A stretch of 64,000 nucleotides of DNA from an uncultured Lachnospiraceae bacterium. GTDB lineage: Bacteria > Bacillota > Clostridia > Lachnospirales > Lachnospiraceae. Positions within the stretch are counted from its first letter, which is position 1. Each line of letters begins with the position of its first letter. Positions 44,790-54,017 of this stretch are shown here, piece after piece. The stretch spans positions 124,001 to 188,000 of the forward strand of contig CANQPM010000002.1 of NCBI GenBank assembly GCA_947625775.1, written 5' to 3'. Both the position numbers and the translations under genes were made by a program. Under the pieces are notes generated by a model. It was given only the letters and a program-made list of their open reading frames with translations, was not told the DNA's origin and searched no databases.

Positions 44790-46223
44790 ATGAGTACAAC
44801 TTCAAGTCTGGCAAGTAAAAGAATTGAATCTTTACTTGATGAAAGCAGTTTCGTTGAAATTGGCGCGCTTGTTACGGCGAGAGCCACTGATTTCAATCTG
44901 AAACAAACCGAAACTCCTTCCGACGGCGTAGTGACGGGATACGGAGTTATCAACGGCAATCTTGTATATGTGTATAGCCAGGACGCTTCAGTGCTGAACG
45001 GCTCAGTAGGCGAGATGCACGCTAAAAAGATTGTCGGTCTCTATGACCTTGCCTTAAAGACAGGGGCGCCCGTTATCGGTCTTATCGATTCGGCAGGTCT
45101 TAGGCTTCAGGAAGCAACGGATGCGCTGAATGCGTTTGGCGAGATATATCTCAAACAGACGCTTGCATCAGGGGTAATCCCGCAGATTACGGCGGTATTC
45201 GGAAGCTGCGGCGGCGGTCTTGCGCTTATTCCAACACTTACCGACTTCACCTTTATGGAGGGCTCAAAGGCAAAGCTTTTCGTAAACTCACCAAATGCGC
45301 TTGACGGCAACAATATCTCAAAATGCGATTCTTCAAGCGCCGATTTCCAGAGCAAGGAGAGCGGCATAGTTGACGTTGTCGCTGATGAGGCGGAGATTTT
45401 TGCAAAGATAAGAGAGCTTGTATCTTTACTTCCTGCCAACAATATGGACGATGCGTCAGACACTGAATGTACGGACGATTTAAACAGAGTATGCGCTGAC
45501 CTTGCAAACTGCGTTGGGGATACTTCCATTGCGCTTTCAAATATTGCGGACAATAATGCCTTCTTTGAAGTAAAGGAGAATTACGCAAAGGATATGGTGA
45601 CAGGCTTTATAAAGCTTAACGGCATTACAGTCGGCTGTGTGGCAAACCGCACGGAGGTTTACAATGCGGAGGGTGAAGTGGACGAGAAGTTTGACGCTGT
45701 ACTGTCAGCGGAGGGCTGCGAGAAGGCTTCCGAATTTATAAGCTTTTGCGACGCTTTCAACATTCCCGTGCTTTCGCTTACCAACGTAAAGGGCTACAAG
45801 GCTACAATGTGCAGCGAAAAGCGCATTGCCAAGGCAGTGGCAAAGCTCACCTACGCATTTGCAAACGCTACAGTGCCAAAGGTAAATGTAATCATCGGCA
45901 AGGCATACGGCAGCGCGTACGTCGCTATGAACTCAAAGGCTATCGGCGCGGATATCACTATCGCGTGGGCTGACGCGGAGATAGGCTCTATGGATGCGAC
46001 GCTTGCCGCAAAGATTATGTATGAGGGACAAGGCGCTGATGTTATCAATGAAAAGGCTAAGGAGTACGCTGCATTGCAGACAAGCGCGGCAGGAGCGGCA
46101 AGGAGAGGCTATGTAGACCAGATTATCGAGGCTGCCGATACAAGAAAATATGTGATAGGCGCTTTTGAAATGCTCTACACAAAGAGAGCGCAGCGCCCCT
46201 CTAAGAAACACGGCACAGTCTAG
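44790..46223 (+). CDS. mmdA: Acyl-CoA carboxyltransferase (MmdA / transcarboxylase 12S-like)
   Basis: The 477-residue protein has two crotonase-fold halves of the acyl-CoA carboxyltransferase family: VYSQDASVLNGSVGEMHAKKI in the N-terminal half and IIGKAYGSAYVAMNSKAIGAD in the C-terminal half, with oxyanion-hole glycines (FGSCGGGLAL). It would move a carboxyl group between an acyl-CoA and biotin. It is about 40 residues shorter than typical MmdA. It opens a cluster with a biotin carrier and a sodium-pumping beta subunit, so methylmalonyl-CoA, glutaconyl-CoA or malonyl-CoA are candidate donors; the substrate is not determined. GGAGG precedes the ATG. Confidence 0.85.
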   Translation: MSTTSSLASKRIESLLDESSFVEIGALVTARATDFNLKQTETPSDGVVTGYGVINGNLVYVYSQDASVLNGSVGEMHAKKIVGLYDLALKTGAPVIGLIDSAGLRLQEATDALNAFGEIYLKQTLASGVIPQITAVFGSCGGGLALIPTLTDFTFMEGSKAKLFVNSPNALDGNNISKCDSSSADFQSKESGIVDVVADEAEIFAKIRELVSLLPANNMDDASDTECTDDLNRVCADLANCVGDTSIALSNIADNNAFFEVKENYAKDMVTGFIKLNGITVGCVANRTEVYNAEGEVDEKFDAVLSAEGCEKASEFISFCDAFNIPVLSLTNVKGYKATMCSEKRIAKAVAKLTYAFANATVPKVNVIIGKAYGSAYVAMNSKAIGADITIAWADAEIGSMDATLAAKIMYEGQGADVINEKAKEYAALQTSAAGAARRGYVDQIIEAADTRKYVIGAFEMLYTKRAQRPSKKHGTV

Positions 46224-46242
46224 GAAAGGGTGAACGTTAATT

Positions 46243-47046
46243 ATGAAAAAAATCATAAAGGCATTATTAATGCTTACCTGTGTTTTTGCATTGACGGCAT
46301 GCGGCGCAGAAGAAACCGTTTCGGAGGTTCAGCAGAACAAAATAGATGTTGCTAAGCAGCGTGTAAGTGATATCATAACAGTATTTGAGTCGATAGTGAA
46401 TGAAGGCCAGGCTGACGAATTTCTTGACAATTACGATAATGTCGAGCTTTCAGCGCTGTTTGAGCAGAGCGGATACAGAACCGAAGGGACAGCCGTAAGG
46501 TCTGCGATTACTTCGTTCAAGTCAGGTATTGAGGATATGGGCGGTATTTCCGCGATAGGCGATGTTTCCGCTGAATTTGACGAGGACACGATTACGGTTA
46601 CGGTAAATGTCACAGGCGCAAATAAAAACGGCAAGGTAGAGCTTATCTTTTCAAATGATATCTTCCTTTCAATGGAGTCATGCACTTTAAATGTTGACGA
46701 AACATTTGGCTCGCTTATGGAAGGCGCGGCGCTCAATACTCTGCTTGGCATGGGCACGGTATTTGTCGTACTGATTCTGATAAGCATTATCATAGCGCAG
46801 TTTGAAAGAATTAACAAATTTGTGACAAACCGCGAAAAGAAGAATGAGCAGGCACAGGCATCTGCGCCCGCCCCTGCGCCAACACCTGTAATTGAACAGC
46901 CTCAGGCAGAGGAGGAGCTTTCTGATGACGAGGAGCTTGTGGCGGTTATAGCTGCGGCGATTGCGGCGTATGAAGGTACAAGTACAGAAGGCTTCCAGGT
47001 AAGAAGCATTAAGAGAGCAAGTAATGGAGGTTGGAAAAAACATTAA
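46243..47046 (+). CDS. Lipoprotein-OadG fusion (gamma-type subunit of the decarboxylase)
   Basis: The 267-residue protein starts with a lipoprotein signal (FALTACGAEE), followed by an extracytoplasmic domain of about 130 residues (DUF3887-like appearance). Then comes one membrane helix, LLGMGTVFVVLILISIIIAQF, a Pro/Ala linker (ASAPAPAPTPVIEQP), and the OadG-type tail DDEELVAVIAAAIAAYEG...FQVRSIKRAS. OadG subunits tie the cytosolic carboxyltransferase to the membrane pump. Fusing one to an outer-facing lipoprotein domain is unusual outside Clostridia. It follows the carboxyltransferase by 19 bases. Confidence 0.85.
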   Translation: MKKIIKALLMLTCVFALTACGAEETVSEVQQNKIDVAKQRVSDIITVFESIVNEGQADEFLDNYDNVELSALFEQSGYRTEGTAVRSAITSFKSGIEDMGGISAIGDVSAEFDEDTITVTVNVTGANKNGKVELIFSNDIFLSMESCTLNVDETFGSLMEGAALNTLLGMGTVFVVLILISIIIAQFERINKFVTNREKKNEQAQASAPAPAPTPVIEQPQAEEELSDDEELVAVIAAAIAAYEGTSTEGFQVRSIKRASNGGWKKH

Positions 47047-47128
47047 GAAATTCTAATCACTCAGCAGCAATGGCTGCTTCGTGAAGAATTTCTAAATGTT
47101 TCGAAAAACGCAAGGGCAGCGTTTTTCC
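47046..47128 (+). ncRNA. Structured intercistronic segment between OadG-like and biotin carrier genes
   Basis: The first stem-loop pairs AGAAATTCT (47046-47054) with AGAATTTCT (47085-47093) and encloses AGCAGC/GCTGCT. A second hairpin GAAAAACGC-AAGGGCA-GCGTTTTTC spans 47103-47127. Neither has a long T-run after it, so an mRNA processing or stabilising role that raises carrier expression is more likely than termination (inference). Confidence 0.4.
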
Positions 47129-47198
47129 CTGGTTAAATTAATAACTAATTAATAATGAAAAAAAATAATAGCCAACAATCGGCAGAAGGAGAGAAAAA

Positions 47199-47573
47199 AT
47201 GAAAAATTATACAATTACCGTAAATGGAAACGTATATGATGTAGTAGTAGAGGAGGGCGCGGGGACGGGCGCTCCTGCGGCGGCGCCGAAGGCTGCTCCT
47301 AAAGCAGCGCCGAAGGCGGCTCCTGCAGCTCCCAAGGCAGCGGCGTCAGGTGCACAGGGAAGCGTTAAGATTGAGGCAGGCGCGGCAGGCAAGGTATTCA
47401 AGATTGAAGCTAATGTAGGCCAGGCTGTCAAGAAAGGCGATACAGTAGTAATCGTAGAAGCCATGAAGATGGAAATTCCTGTAGTAGCTCCGCAGGACGG
47501 TACTGTAGCGAGCGTCAATGTGGCGGTAGGCGATGCTGTAGAGGCTGGCGCTGTACTTGCGACATTGAATTAA
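47199..47573 (+). CDS. Biotin carboxyl carrier protein of the sodium-pumping decarboxylase
   Basis: The 124-residue protein has a short N-terminal strand (MKNYTITVNGNVYDVVVEE), a flexible Ala/Pro/Lys linker (residues 25-50) and a biotinyl domain with the EAMKME motif; Lys90 is the biotinylation site, 34 residues from the C-terminus as usual. It shuttles carboxyl groups between the carboxyltransferases and the membrane beta subunit. GGAGA precedes the ATG. The repetitive GCTCCT/GCGGCG codons of the linker make it locally GC-rich. Confidence 0.95.
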   Translation: MKNYTITVNGNVYDVVVEEGAGTGAPAAAPKAAPKAAPKAAPAAPKAAASGAQGSVKIEAGAAGKVFKIEANVGQAVKKGDTVVIVEAMKMEIPVVAPQDGTVASVNVAVGDAVEAGAVLATLN

Positions 47574-47608
47574 AAGAAAACCTTTAAATACTATAGGAGG
47601 TCAACAAA

Positions 47609-48757
47609 ATGTCTTATATAGCAGAAACATTGAACAATCTGATACACCAGACGGCGTTTTTCAACATTAGTTTTGGCAATGTAATCATGATTGGCGTTGC
47701 TTGCGTATTTTTATACCTTGCTATTGCAAAGGGCTTTGAGCCGCTGCTTTTAACTCCGATAGCTTTCGGTATGCTGCTTGTCAATATTTATCCTGATATT
47801 ATCGCGCCTATCGGCGAGGACGGTACAGCGGGCGGATTGCTGTATTATTTCTATCTGCTTGACGAGTGGGCAATCCTTCCCTCGCTCATATTTATGGGCG
47901 TTGGGGCTATGACGGATTTCGGTCCTTTGATTGCCAATCCCAAGAGCTTCCTGCTCGGCGCGGCGGCGCAGTTTGGCATATTCGCCGCATACTTTGGGGC
48001 TATCGCTATGGGCTTCAATGATAAAGCGGCAGCGGCAGTATCAATAATCGGCGGCGCTGATGGTCCTACATCTATATTCCTTGCGGGAAAGCTTGGACAG
48101 ACAGGTCTGCTTGGACCTATCGCAGTAGCGGCATATTCATATATGGCGCTGGTACCGCTTATCCAGCCGCCTATAATGAAAGCTCTCACTACTGAAAAAG
48201 AGAGAAAAATCAAGATGGCGCAGCTTCGCCCTGTAACAAAGCTTGAAAAGATTTTATTCCCGATAGTTGTTACGATAGTCGTGTGCCTGATACTTCCCAC
48301 TACAGCCCCGCTTGTAGGCATGCTTATGCTTGGCAATCTCTTTAGGGAGTCAGGCGTGGTAAGGCAGCTCACGGATACGGCGTCAAACGCGCTTATGTAT
48401 ATCGTTGTTATCCTGCTTGGCACGTCAGTAGGCGCTACGACAAGCGCGGAAGCGTTTTTGAACTGGGATACGATTAAGATAGTTATTTTAGGACTTGCGG
48501 CATTTGCGTTTGGCACGGCGGCGGGCGTGCTGTTTGGCAAGCTTATGTGCATTGCCACGAAGGGCAAGGTAAATCCTTTGATTGGTTCGGCTGGAGTTTC
48601 GGCGGTTCCTATGGCGGCGCGAGTTTCACAGAAGGTCGGCGCGGAGGCAGACCCTACCAACTTCCTGCTCATGCACGCTATGGGACCTAATGTGGCGGGC
48701 GTTATCGGCACAGCGGTAGCCGCGGGTACGTTTATGGCAATCTTTGGGGTATTTTAA
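47609..48757 (+). CDS. oadB: Sodium-pumping decarboxylase beta subunit (OadB/GcdB/MmdB)
   Basis: The 382-residue integral membrane protein (about nine to eleven helices) decarboxylates carboxybiotin and exports sodium ions. Conserved motifs are [17 protein letters not shown], containing the aspartate essential for transport, and the [20 protein letters not shown] region. AGGAGG precedes the ATG. It is 35 bases after the biotin carrier gene. It should be used by whichever carboxyltransferase in the cluster loads the carrier. Confidence 0.95.
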   Translation: MSYIAETLNNLIHQTAFFNISFGNVIMIGVACVFLYLAIAKGFEPLLLTPIAFGMLLVNIYPDIIAPIGEDGTAGGLLYYFYLLDEWAILPSLIFMGVGAMTDFGPLIANPKSFLLGAAAQFGIFAAYFGAIAMGFNDKAAAAVSIIGGADGPTSIFLAGKLGQTGLLGPIAVAAYSYMALVPLIQPPIMKALTTEKERKIKMAQLRPVTKLEKILFPIVVTIVVCLILPTTAPLVGMLMLGNLFRESGVVRQLTDTASNALMYIVVILLGTSVGATTSAEAFLNWDTIKIVILGLAAFAFGTAAGVLFGKLMCIATKGKVNPLIGSAGVSAVPMAARVSQKVGAEADPTNFLLMHAMGPNVAGVIGTAVAAGTFMAIFGVF

Positions 48758-48873
48758 GCATACCTAAAAAATAAATTGTGTTATTGATTAATCATTTTTC
48801 TTCAAAATATAAGGAGGAAAATTCCTCTGCTCGATAGAGGAGCTTGTATTAAAAAAAACAAGGAGGAATAAAA

Positions 48874-50310
48874 ATGTCAGAAACAGTTAAAAAACCTGTT
48901 GGGATTACCGAGACAGTGCTCCGCGATTCCCATCAGTCATTAATAGCGACAAGAATGCCGACGGAGCTTATGCTCCCCATTCTTGAAACAATGGATAAGG
49001 TCGGCTATCACTCACTGGAGTGCTGGGGCGGCGCTACATTTGATGCGTCACTTCGTTTCTTAAAGGAAGACCCATGGGAGAGACTTAGGAAAATCAGGGA
49101 TAAGGTTAAGAACACAAAGCTCCAGATGCTTTTCAGAGGCCAGAATATCCTTGGCTACCGTCATTATGCGGACGATGTTGTTACAGAGTTCGTTGAAAAG
49201 TCTATCGCAAACGGCATTGATATAATCCGTATTTTTGACTGCTTTAACGATTTGAGAAATTTGCAGTGTGCGGTAAACGCCGCAAACGCTATCAAAAAGA
49301 GAGAGGGCAGGGGACACGCGCAGGTTGCGCTTTCCTATACTCTGGGCGATGCCTATACGCTTGAATACTGGATGAAGATGGCTCATGACATTGAGGAGAT
49401 GGGCGCTGATTCTATCTGTATCAAGGATATGGCAGGTTTGCTCGTGCCTTACAAGGCTGAGGAGCTTATCAAGGCTATGAAGTCTTCGACAAAGCTTCCT
49501 ATCCAGCTCCACACGCACTATACTTCGGGTGTGGCTTCAATGACTTACCTGAAAGCGGTAGAGGCTGGCGTAGACGTCATTGACTGTGCGATTTCTCCGT
49601 TTGCGCTCGGCACATCTCAGCCTGCTACAGAGGTTATGGTGGAGACCTTCAAGGGCACTCCGTATGACACAGGCTTTGACCAGAATCTTCTCGCTCAGAT
49701 TGCGGAGCATTTCCGTCCCTACAGAGAGGAGTGTTTAAAGAACGGGCTGCTTAATCCCAAGGTGCTTGGCGTTGATATCAAGACATTGCTTTATCAGGTG
49801 CCAGGCGGTATGCTTTCAAATATGGTCAGCCAGCTTAAAGAGCAGAACGCCGAGGATAAATATTATGAAGTGCTTGAGGAAATCCCCAGAGTGCGTAAAG
49901 ACCTTGGTGAGCCTCCCCTTGTTACGCCGTCATCTCAGATCGTCGGCACGCAGGCGGTATTTAACGTGCTTATGGGCGAGCGCTACAAGATGGCTACAAA
50001 GGAGACAAAGGCGGTTCTTCGCGGCGAGTATGGCCAGACTGTCAAGCCCTTCAACAAAGAGGTGCAGGATAAGGTGCTTTCCGATGAGGAGAAGGCACAC
50101 ATCATCACCTGCCGTCCCGCAGATAATATTCCTAATGAGTTAGCTAAGATTGAGGAAGAAATGAAGGAGTGGAAACAGCAGGACGAGGACGTATTGTCAT
50201 ACGCATTGTTCCCGCAGGTTGCTACAGAATTCTTTAAGTATCGTCAGGCTCAGCAGGAAAAGGTTGATATGTCGCAGGCTGATACAAAAAATGGAGCTTA
50301 TCCCGTATAA
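48874..50310 (+). CDS. oadA: 5S-type carboxyltransferase (oxaloacetate decarboxylase alpha / pyruvate carboxylase B-like), without biotin domain
   Basis: The 478-residue TIM-barrel protein has the metal and substrate motifs ETVLRDSHQS, IKDMAG (the catalytic lysine) and LHTHYTSG (metal histidines), then the C-terminal conserved carboxylase part (PGGMLSNMVSQLKEQ). It would transfer a carboxyl group between oxaloacetate/pyruvate and biotin. It lacks the C-terminal biotinyl domain of full OadA, so it depends on the separate carrier at 47199. AGGAGGA precedes the ATG; a second AAGGAGG with a hairpin (near 48813-48845) lies in the leader. A strong terminator follows. Confidence 0.92.
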   Translation: MSETVKKPVGITETVLRDSHQSLIATRMPTELMLPILETMDKVGYHSLECWGGATFDASLRFLKEDPWERLRKIRDKVKNTKLQMLFRGQNILGYRHYADDVVTEFVEKSIANGIDIIRIFDCFNDLRNLQCAVNAANAIKKREGRGHAQVALSYTLGDAYTLEYWMKMAHDIEEMGADSICIKDMAGLLVPYKAEELIKAMKSSTKLPIQLHTHYTSGVASMTYLKAVEAGVDVIDCAISPFALGTSQPATEVMVETFKGTPYDTGFDQNLLAQIAEHFRPYREECLKNGLLNPKVLGVDIKTLLYQVPGGMLSNMVSQLKEQNAEDKYYEVLEEIPRVRKDLGEPPLVTPSSQIVGTQAVFNVLMGERYKMATKETKAVLRGEYGQTVKPFNKEVQDKVLSDEEKAHIITCRPADNIPNELAKIEEEMKEWKQQDEDVLSYALFPQVATEFFKYRQAQQEKVDMSQADTKNGAYPV

Positions 50311-50323
50311 AACGGGTGAAGGT

Positions 50324-50361
50324 CAGTATCGGGTTAAGTTCCTTAACCCGATACTGTTTTT
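50324..50361 (+). terminator. Strong intrinsic terminator closing the decarboxylase cluster
   Basis: CAGTATCGGGTTAAG (50324-50338) and its exact complement (50342-50356) form a 15-bp stem with a TTC loop, followed by TTTTT. Confidence 0.92.
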
Positions 50362-50409
50362 AGCCTGCAAAGGGCGAGGGTAGCCTATAGGGGAGTAGGA
50401 GGTTATACT

Positions 50410-50955
50410 ATGGCAAGGAAAGAACAAATAACAAAGGAAAAAATTTTGGAAACTGCCTTTGACTTGGCCAGAGAGGAAGGGATAGACAGCGTGACGGCGA
50501 GAAAGCTTGCCACGCGCATAGGCTGTTCGACGCAGCCGATTTTCAGGGTTTATTCAAATATGAATGAGCTTTATACAGACATATACCAGAAAGCGACAGA
50601 TACATTCAATGATTACTATGAAAGCTTCAAGTCTGAGATTGATACGCCGTTTATACATCTTGGGCTTGCTTATATAAATTACGCGAAGGAGCAGAGCGAG
50701 CTTTTTAAGCTGCTTTTCCAGTCGGATAAAAGAGGAAACAAGAGCCTGTACGAGCTTTTAAACGGAAAGAGCGGGGCTGTCACAAAGGAGATAAACAGGG
50801 CGGCGGAAAACGGGTGCAAAAACCCGAGCGGGCTGTTTATGAAGATGTGGATATTTATTTACGGGTGCGCATGCATGGCGCTCACGGGGGATTATGACCT
50901 TACGCAGGAGGAAACCGTAGAATTTTTGCAGGATATATATAAGGGCTGCGCGTAA
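50410..50955 (+). CDS. TetR-family transcriptional regulator
   Basis: The 181-residue protein has an N-terminal TetR helix-turn-helix (ITKEKILETAFDLAREEGIDSVTARKLATRIGCSTQPIFRVYSN) and a helical ligand-binding part with no recognised pocket. GGAGG precedes the ATG. It follows the decarboxylase terminator, so it is not part of that operon. It may regulate it or itself, but no operator was found. Confidence 0.88.
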   Translation: MARKEQITKEKILETAFDLAREEGIDSVTARKLATRIGCSTQPIFRVYSNMNELYTDIYQKATDTFNDYYESFKSEIDTPFIHLGLAYINYAKEQSELFKLLFQSDKRGNKSLYELLNGKSGAVTKEINRAAENGCKNPSGLFMKMWIFIYGCACMALTGDYDLTQEETVEFLQDIYKGCA

Positions 50956-51025
50956 AGGGCGGCAGAAAATGCAAATATACAGATACGGGACAGGTTTAAC
51001 AAATGTGAAAAGTTGAGGTCTGCAC

Positions 51026-51985
51026 ATGGAAGAAAGATATGACATCAAAGAAGGATATGACATCATATCACGGATAAACGAAAAATACAATAAAATGAGC
51101 AAAGGCCACAAAAAGATTGCAACCTTTATTATAGACCACTATGAGCAGGCAGCGTTTATGACGGCGGCAAAGCTTGGAAAGACAGTCGGCATAAGCGAGT
51201 CTACTGTGGTGCGCTTTGCTTATGCCCTTGGCTATGAGGGCTATCCAGAGTTTCAGGACGACTTGGCTGAGTGGGTGAAAAACAAGCTCAACTCAATCCA
51301 GAAAATCGGGGCGAAATACGGCAAAAGCACGCAGTCTGAAATTTTGACATCAGTTTTAAACGCAGATATAGAAAAGATAGACGATACAATAGAGCATGTA
51401 GATCCGCAGGCATTTGAAACGGCGGTGGACATTATATTAAACGCAAAGCGCGTGTACATCATAGGCATCAGGAGCTGCAAGCCTCTTGCGGAATTTATGC
51501 ATTTTTACCTCAATATGATACGCGGAGATGTGTACCTGCTTTCATCAACAAGCACTTCGGAAATTTTTGAGCAGATGCTGAGGATCGACTCAAAGGACGC
51601 GATTATCGGGATAAGCTTTCCGCGGTACTCAATGAGGACATTAAAGGCGATGGAGCTTGCAAACGATAAAAACGCAAAAGTAATAACAATCACGGACACG
51701 ATACATTCGCCTATGTGCCTGTATTCCTCGTGCAACCTTATGGCGAGGAGCGATATGGTTTCGATAGTGGATTCGCTTGTAGCGCCGCTAAGCCTTATAA
51801 ACGCGCTTGTAGTTGCGCTTTGCCTTAAACGCCCTGATGACGTGAAAAGAAATCTTGAATCGCTTGAATACGCATGGGACAATTATCAGGTATATTTAAA
51901 AGACGAGATTAATTTTATAGATGATGATATGCTGATGCTGCCGCTTCAGGGGCAGATGGAGCAGAAAAGAAGGAAAAAGAATTGA
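51026..51985 (+). CDS. RpiR-family regulator with SIS domain
   Basis: The 319-residue protein has an RpiR-type helix-turn-helix (KMSKGHKKIATFIIDHYEQAAFMTAAKLGKTVGISESTVVRFAYALGYEGYPEF) and a SIS sugar-phosphate-binding domain (VYIIGIRSCKPLAEF; STSEIFEQML; IIGISFPRYSMRTL). Such proteins sense phosphorylated sugars and control sugar catabolism genes. No sugar operon is adjacent. Its stop codon overlaps the start of the next gene by four bases, so they are translationally coupled. Confidence 0.9.
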   Translation: MEERYDIKEGYDIISRINEKYNKMSKGHKKIATFIIDHYEQAAFMTAAKLGKTVGISESTVVRFAYALGYEGYPEFQDDLAEWVKNKLNSIQKIGAKYGKSTQSEILTSVLNADIEKIDDTIEHVDPQAFETAVDIILNAKRVYIIGIRSCKPLAEFMHFYLNMIRGDVYLLSSTSTSEIFEQMLRIDSKDAIIGISFPRYSMRTLKAMELANDKNAKVITITDTIHSPMCLYSSCNLMARSDMVSIVDSLVAPLSLINALVVALCLKRPDDVKRNLESLEYAWDNYQVYLKDEINFIDDDMLMLPLQGQMEQKRRKKN

Positions 51986-53313
51986 GCAGTGGCAATATCG
52001 CGGTAATAGGCGGCGGCGCGGCGGGAATGATGGCGGCAATAGCGGCTGCAAAAAGAAGCAAAGGCAGTGGCAGGGTTATAATTATAGAAAAAAATGAGAA
52101 GCTTGGCAAAAAGCTTTTTATCACGGGAAAGGGCAGGTGCAATGTGACAAACGCCTGCGAGACAGGTGAGCTTTTCGGCAGCATAACGGAACATTCAAAA
52201 TTTTTATACAGCGCAGTTTATGGCTTTGACAACAGCGCTGTTATGAATTTTTTTGAGGAGGCAGGCTGTAAGCTTAAAATAGAGCGCGGGCAGCGTGTAT
52301 TCCCAGTATCGGACCACAGTTCGGATGTTATAAAGGCGTTGGAGCATGAGCTTAGGAGATTCGGAGTGGAAATCCTGCTTAACAGTGAGGTTAAACGGGT
52401 GCAGCTTGCGGATTTGGCTGAAAATCCAGAAGATGATAAAACTTCAAAAGCAAAATTAAAATCAAAGCAGAATAAAAAGGCAGTCGGGGTTGAATACTTT
52501 GACAGGCAGTCAAAGAAAACACATGTGATAAACGCCGAGAGCGTCATAGTGGCGACAGGCGGCATCTCGTATGAGCGTACAGGCTCTACAGGCGACGGCT
52601 ACCGTTTCGCGCAGGCGTGCGGCCACAAGGTCACGGAGCTTTCACCCGCGCTTGTGCCGTTTTCGGTCAGTGAGGAATGGTGCCATGAACTTCAGGGACT
52701 TTCGCTGAAAAATGTACAGGCAGTCGTAGAAGACGGCGGAAAGCAGATTTTTTCAGATTTTGGCGAGATGCTTTTTACTCATTACGGCGTCAGCGGACCG
52801 CTGATATTGAGCGCAAGCAGCTATTTTGTGCATAAGGGCTGTAAAAAGGCAAAGCTTTACATAGATTTAAAACCGGCGCTTACTGACGAGCAGCTGGACA
52901 GGCGCATACTGAGGGAATTTGACAGCAGCAAAAACAAGCAGTTTAAAAATGCGATTACAAGCCTTTTTCCTGCAAAGCTTATACCCGTTATGCCAAGGCT
53001 TGCGGGGATTAATCCTGATAAAAAGGTAAACGAGGTCACGAAGGAGGAGCGCGAGCGCTTTGTTAAGGCGATAAAGCATATGGAGCTTACGGTAACGGGA
53101 GTGCGTGGGTATGATGAGGCGATTATTACCAAAGGCGGAGTGGAGCTCAAGGAGATAAATCCCTCCACTATGGAATCAAAGCTTGTAAAGGGGCTTTATT
53201 TTGCGGGCGAGGTGCTTGACTTAGACGCGCTTACGGGCGGGTTTAACCTGCAGATTGCATGGTCTACGGGGCATCTTGCGGGCGAGTCGGCGGCGGAGTC
53301 TGCCAGAGCTTGA
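51982..53313 (+). CDS. BaiN/HI0933-family FAD-dependent oxidoreductase
   Basis: The 443-residue flavoprotein starts with the Rossmann motif VIGGGAAGMMAAIAAAK, followed by KLGKKLFITGKGRCNVTN, a signature of the HI0933/BaiN family, and ends with YFAGEVLDLDALTGGFNLQIAWSTG. One member has been linked to bile-acid reduction; most are uncharacterised. The start is TTG 51982, overlapping the RpiR stop (ATTGA), with AAGAAGGA eight bases upstream. It precedes cmk and ispH, an arrangement common in Clostridia. Confidence 0.88.
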   Translation: MSSGNIAVIGGGAAGMMAAIAAAKRSKGSGRVIIIEKNEKLGKKLFITGKGRCNVTNACETGELFGSITEHSKFLYSAVYGFDNSAVMNFFEEAGCKLKIERGQRVFPVSDHSSDVIKALEHELRRFGVEILLNSEVKRVQLADLAENPEDDKTSKAKLKSKQNKKAVGVEYFDRQSKKTHVINAESVIVATGGISYERTGSTGDGYRFAQACGHKVTELSPALVPFSVSEEWCHELQGLSLKNVQAVVEDGGKQIFSDFGEMLFTHYGVSGPLILSASSYFVHKGCKKAKLYIDLKPALTDEQLDRRILREFDSSKNKQFKNAITSLFPAKLIPVMPRLAGINPDKKVNEVTKEERERFVKAIKHMELTVTGVRGYDEAIITKGGVELKEINPSTMESKLVKGLYFAGEVLDLDALTGGFNLQIAWSTGHLAGESAAESARA

Positions 53314-53344
53314 GAAATAAATTATAAGGAAGGAAATTAGAAAA

Positions 53345-54001
53345 ATGAGCTACAGTATAGCGATTGACGGTCCTGCGGGAGCGGGAAAAAGCACAATAGC
53401 AAAGCTTATCGCAAAAAAGAAGGGATTTATATATGTTGATACAGGCGCGATGTACAGGGCGATTGCACTGTTTTTGATTGAAAAGGGAATAAGCGCGGAC
53501 GAGCAGGACAAAATCAGCAGCGCGGTAAAGGAAGCTGATGTGACAATCAGCTACGAAAACGGCGAGCAGATAGTATGGCTCAACGGTCGCAACGTAAACG
53601 GTCTGATACGCACGGAGGAGGTAAGCAAAATGACCTCTCAAAGCAGCGTAAACAAAGACGTGCGCGAAAAGCTTGTCGAGCTGCAGCGTGCGCTTGCCAA
53701 AAAGGAAAACGTAGTGATGGACGGAAGGGATATCGGCACCTGTGTCCTGCCCGACGCCGACGTAAAGGTTTATCTCACGGCAAGCAGCCATGTGAGGGCA
53801 GTAAGGCGCAGCGAGGAGTTAAAGGCAAAGGGCGAGCCCTGTGAGCTTGATGTCATTGAGAAGGACATTATAGACAGGGATTACCGCGACATGCACAGGG
53901 ATATTTCGCCGCTGCGTCAGGCGGACGACGCTGTACTTTTGGATTCATCGGATATGACGATAGATGAAGTAGCTGACGCCATCATAAATATGTGCAGATA
54001 A
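53345..54001 (+). CDS. cmk: Cytidylate kinase
   Basis: The 218-residue enzyme phosphorylates CMP and dCMP with ATP. It has P-loop DGPAGAGKSTIAK, the YVDTGAMYRAIA substrate motif, and DGRDIGTCVLPDADVKVYLTAS with RDYRDMHRDISPL in the C-terminal part. AAGGAAGGAA precedes the ATG. It is followed by ispH with a 16-base gap. Confidence 0.95.
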   Translation: MSYSIAIDGPAGAGKSTIAKLIAKKKGFIYVDTGAMYRAIALFLIEKGISADEQDKISSAVKEADVTISYENGEQIVWLNGRNVNGLIRTEEVSKMTSQSSVNKDVREKLVELQRALAKKENVVMDGRDIGTCVLPDADVKVYLTASSHVRAVRRSEELKAKGEPCELDVIEKDIIDRDYRDMHRDISPLRQADDAVLLDSSDMTIDEVADAIINMCR

Positions 54002-54017
54002 CAGGAGGGCGTGCCAA

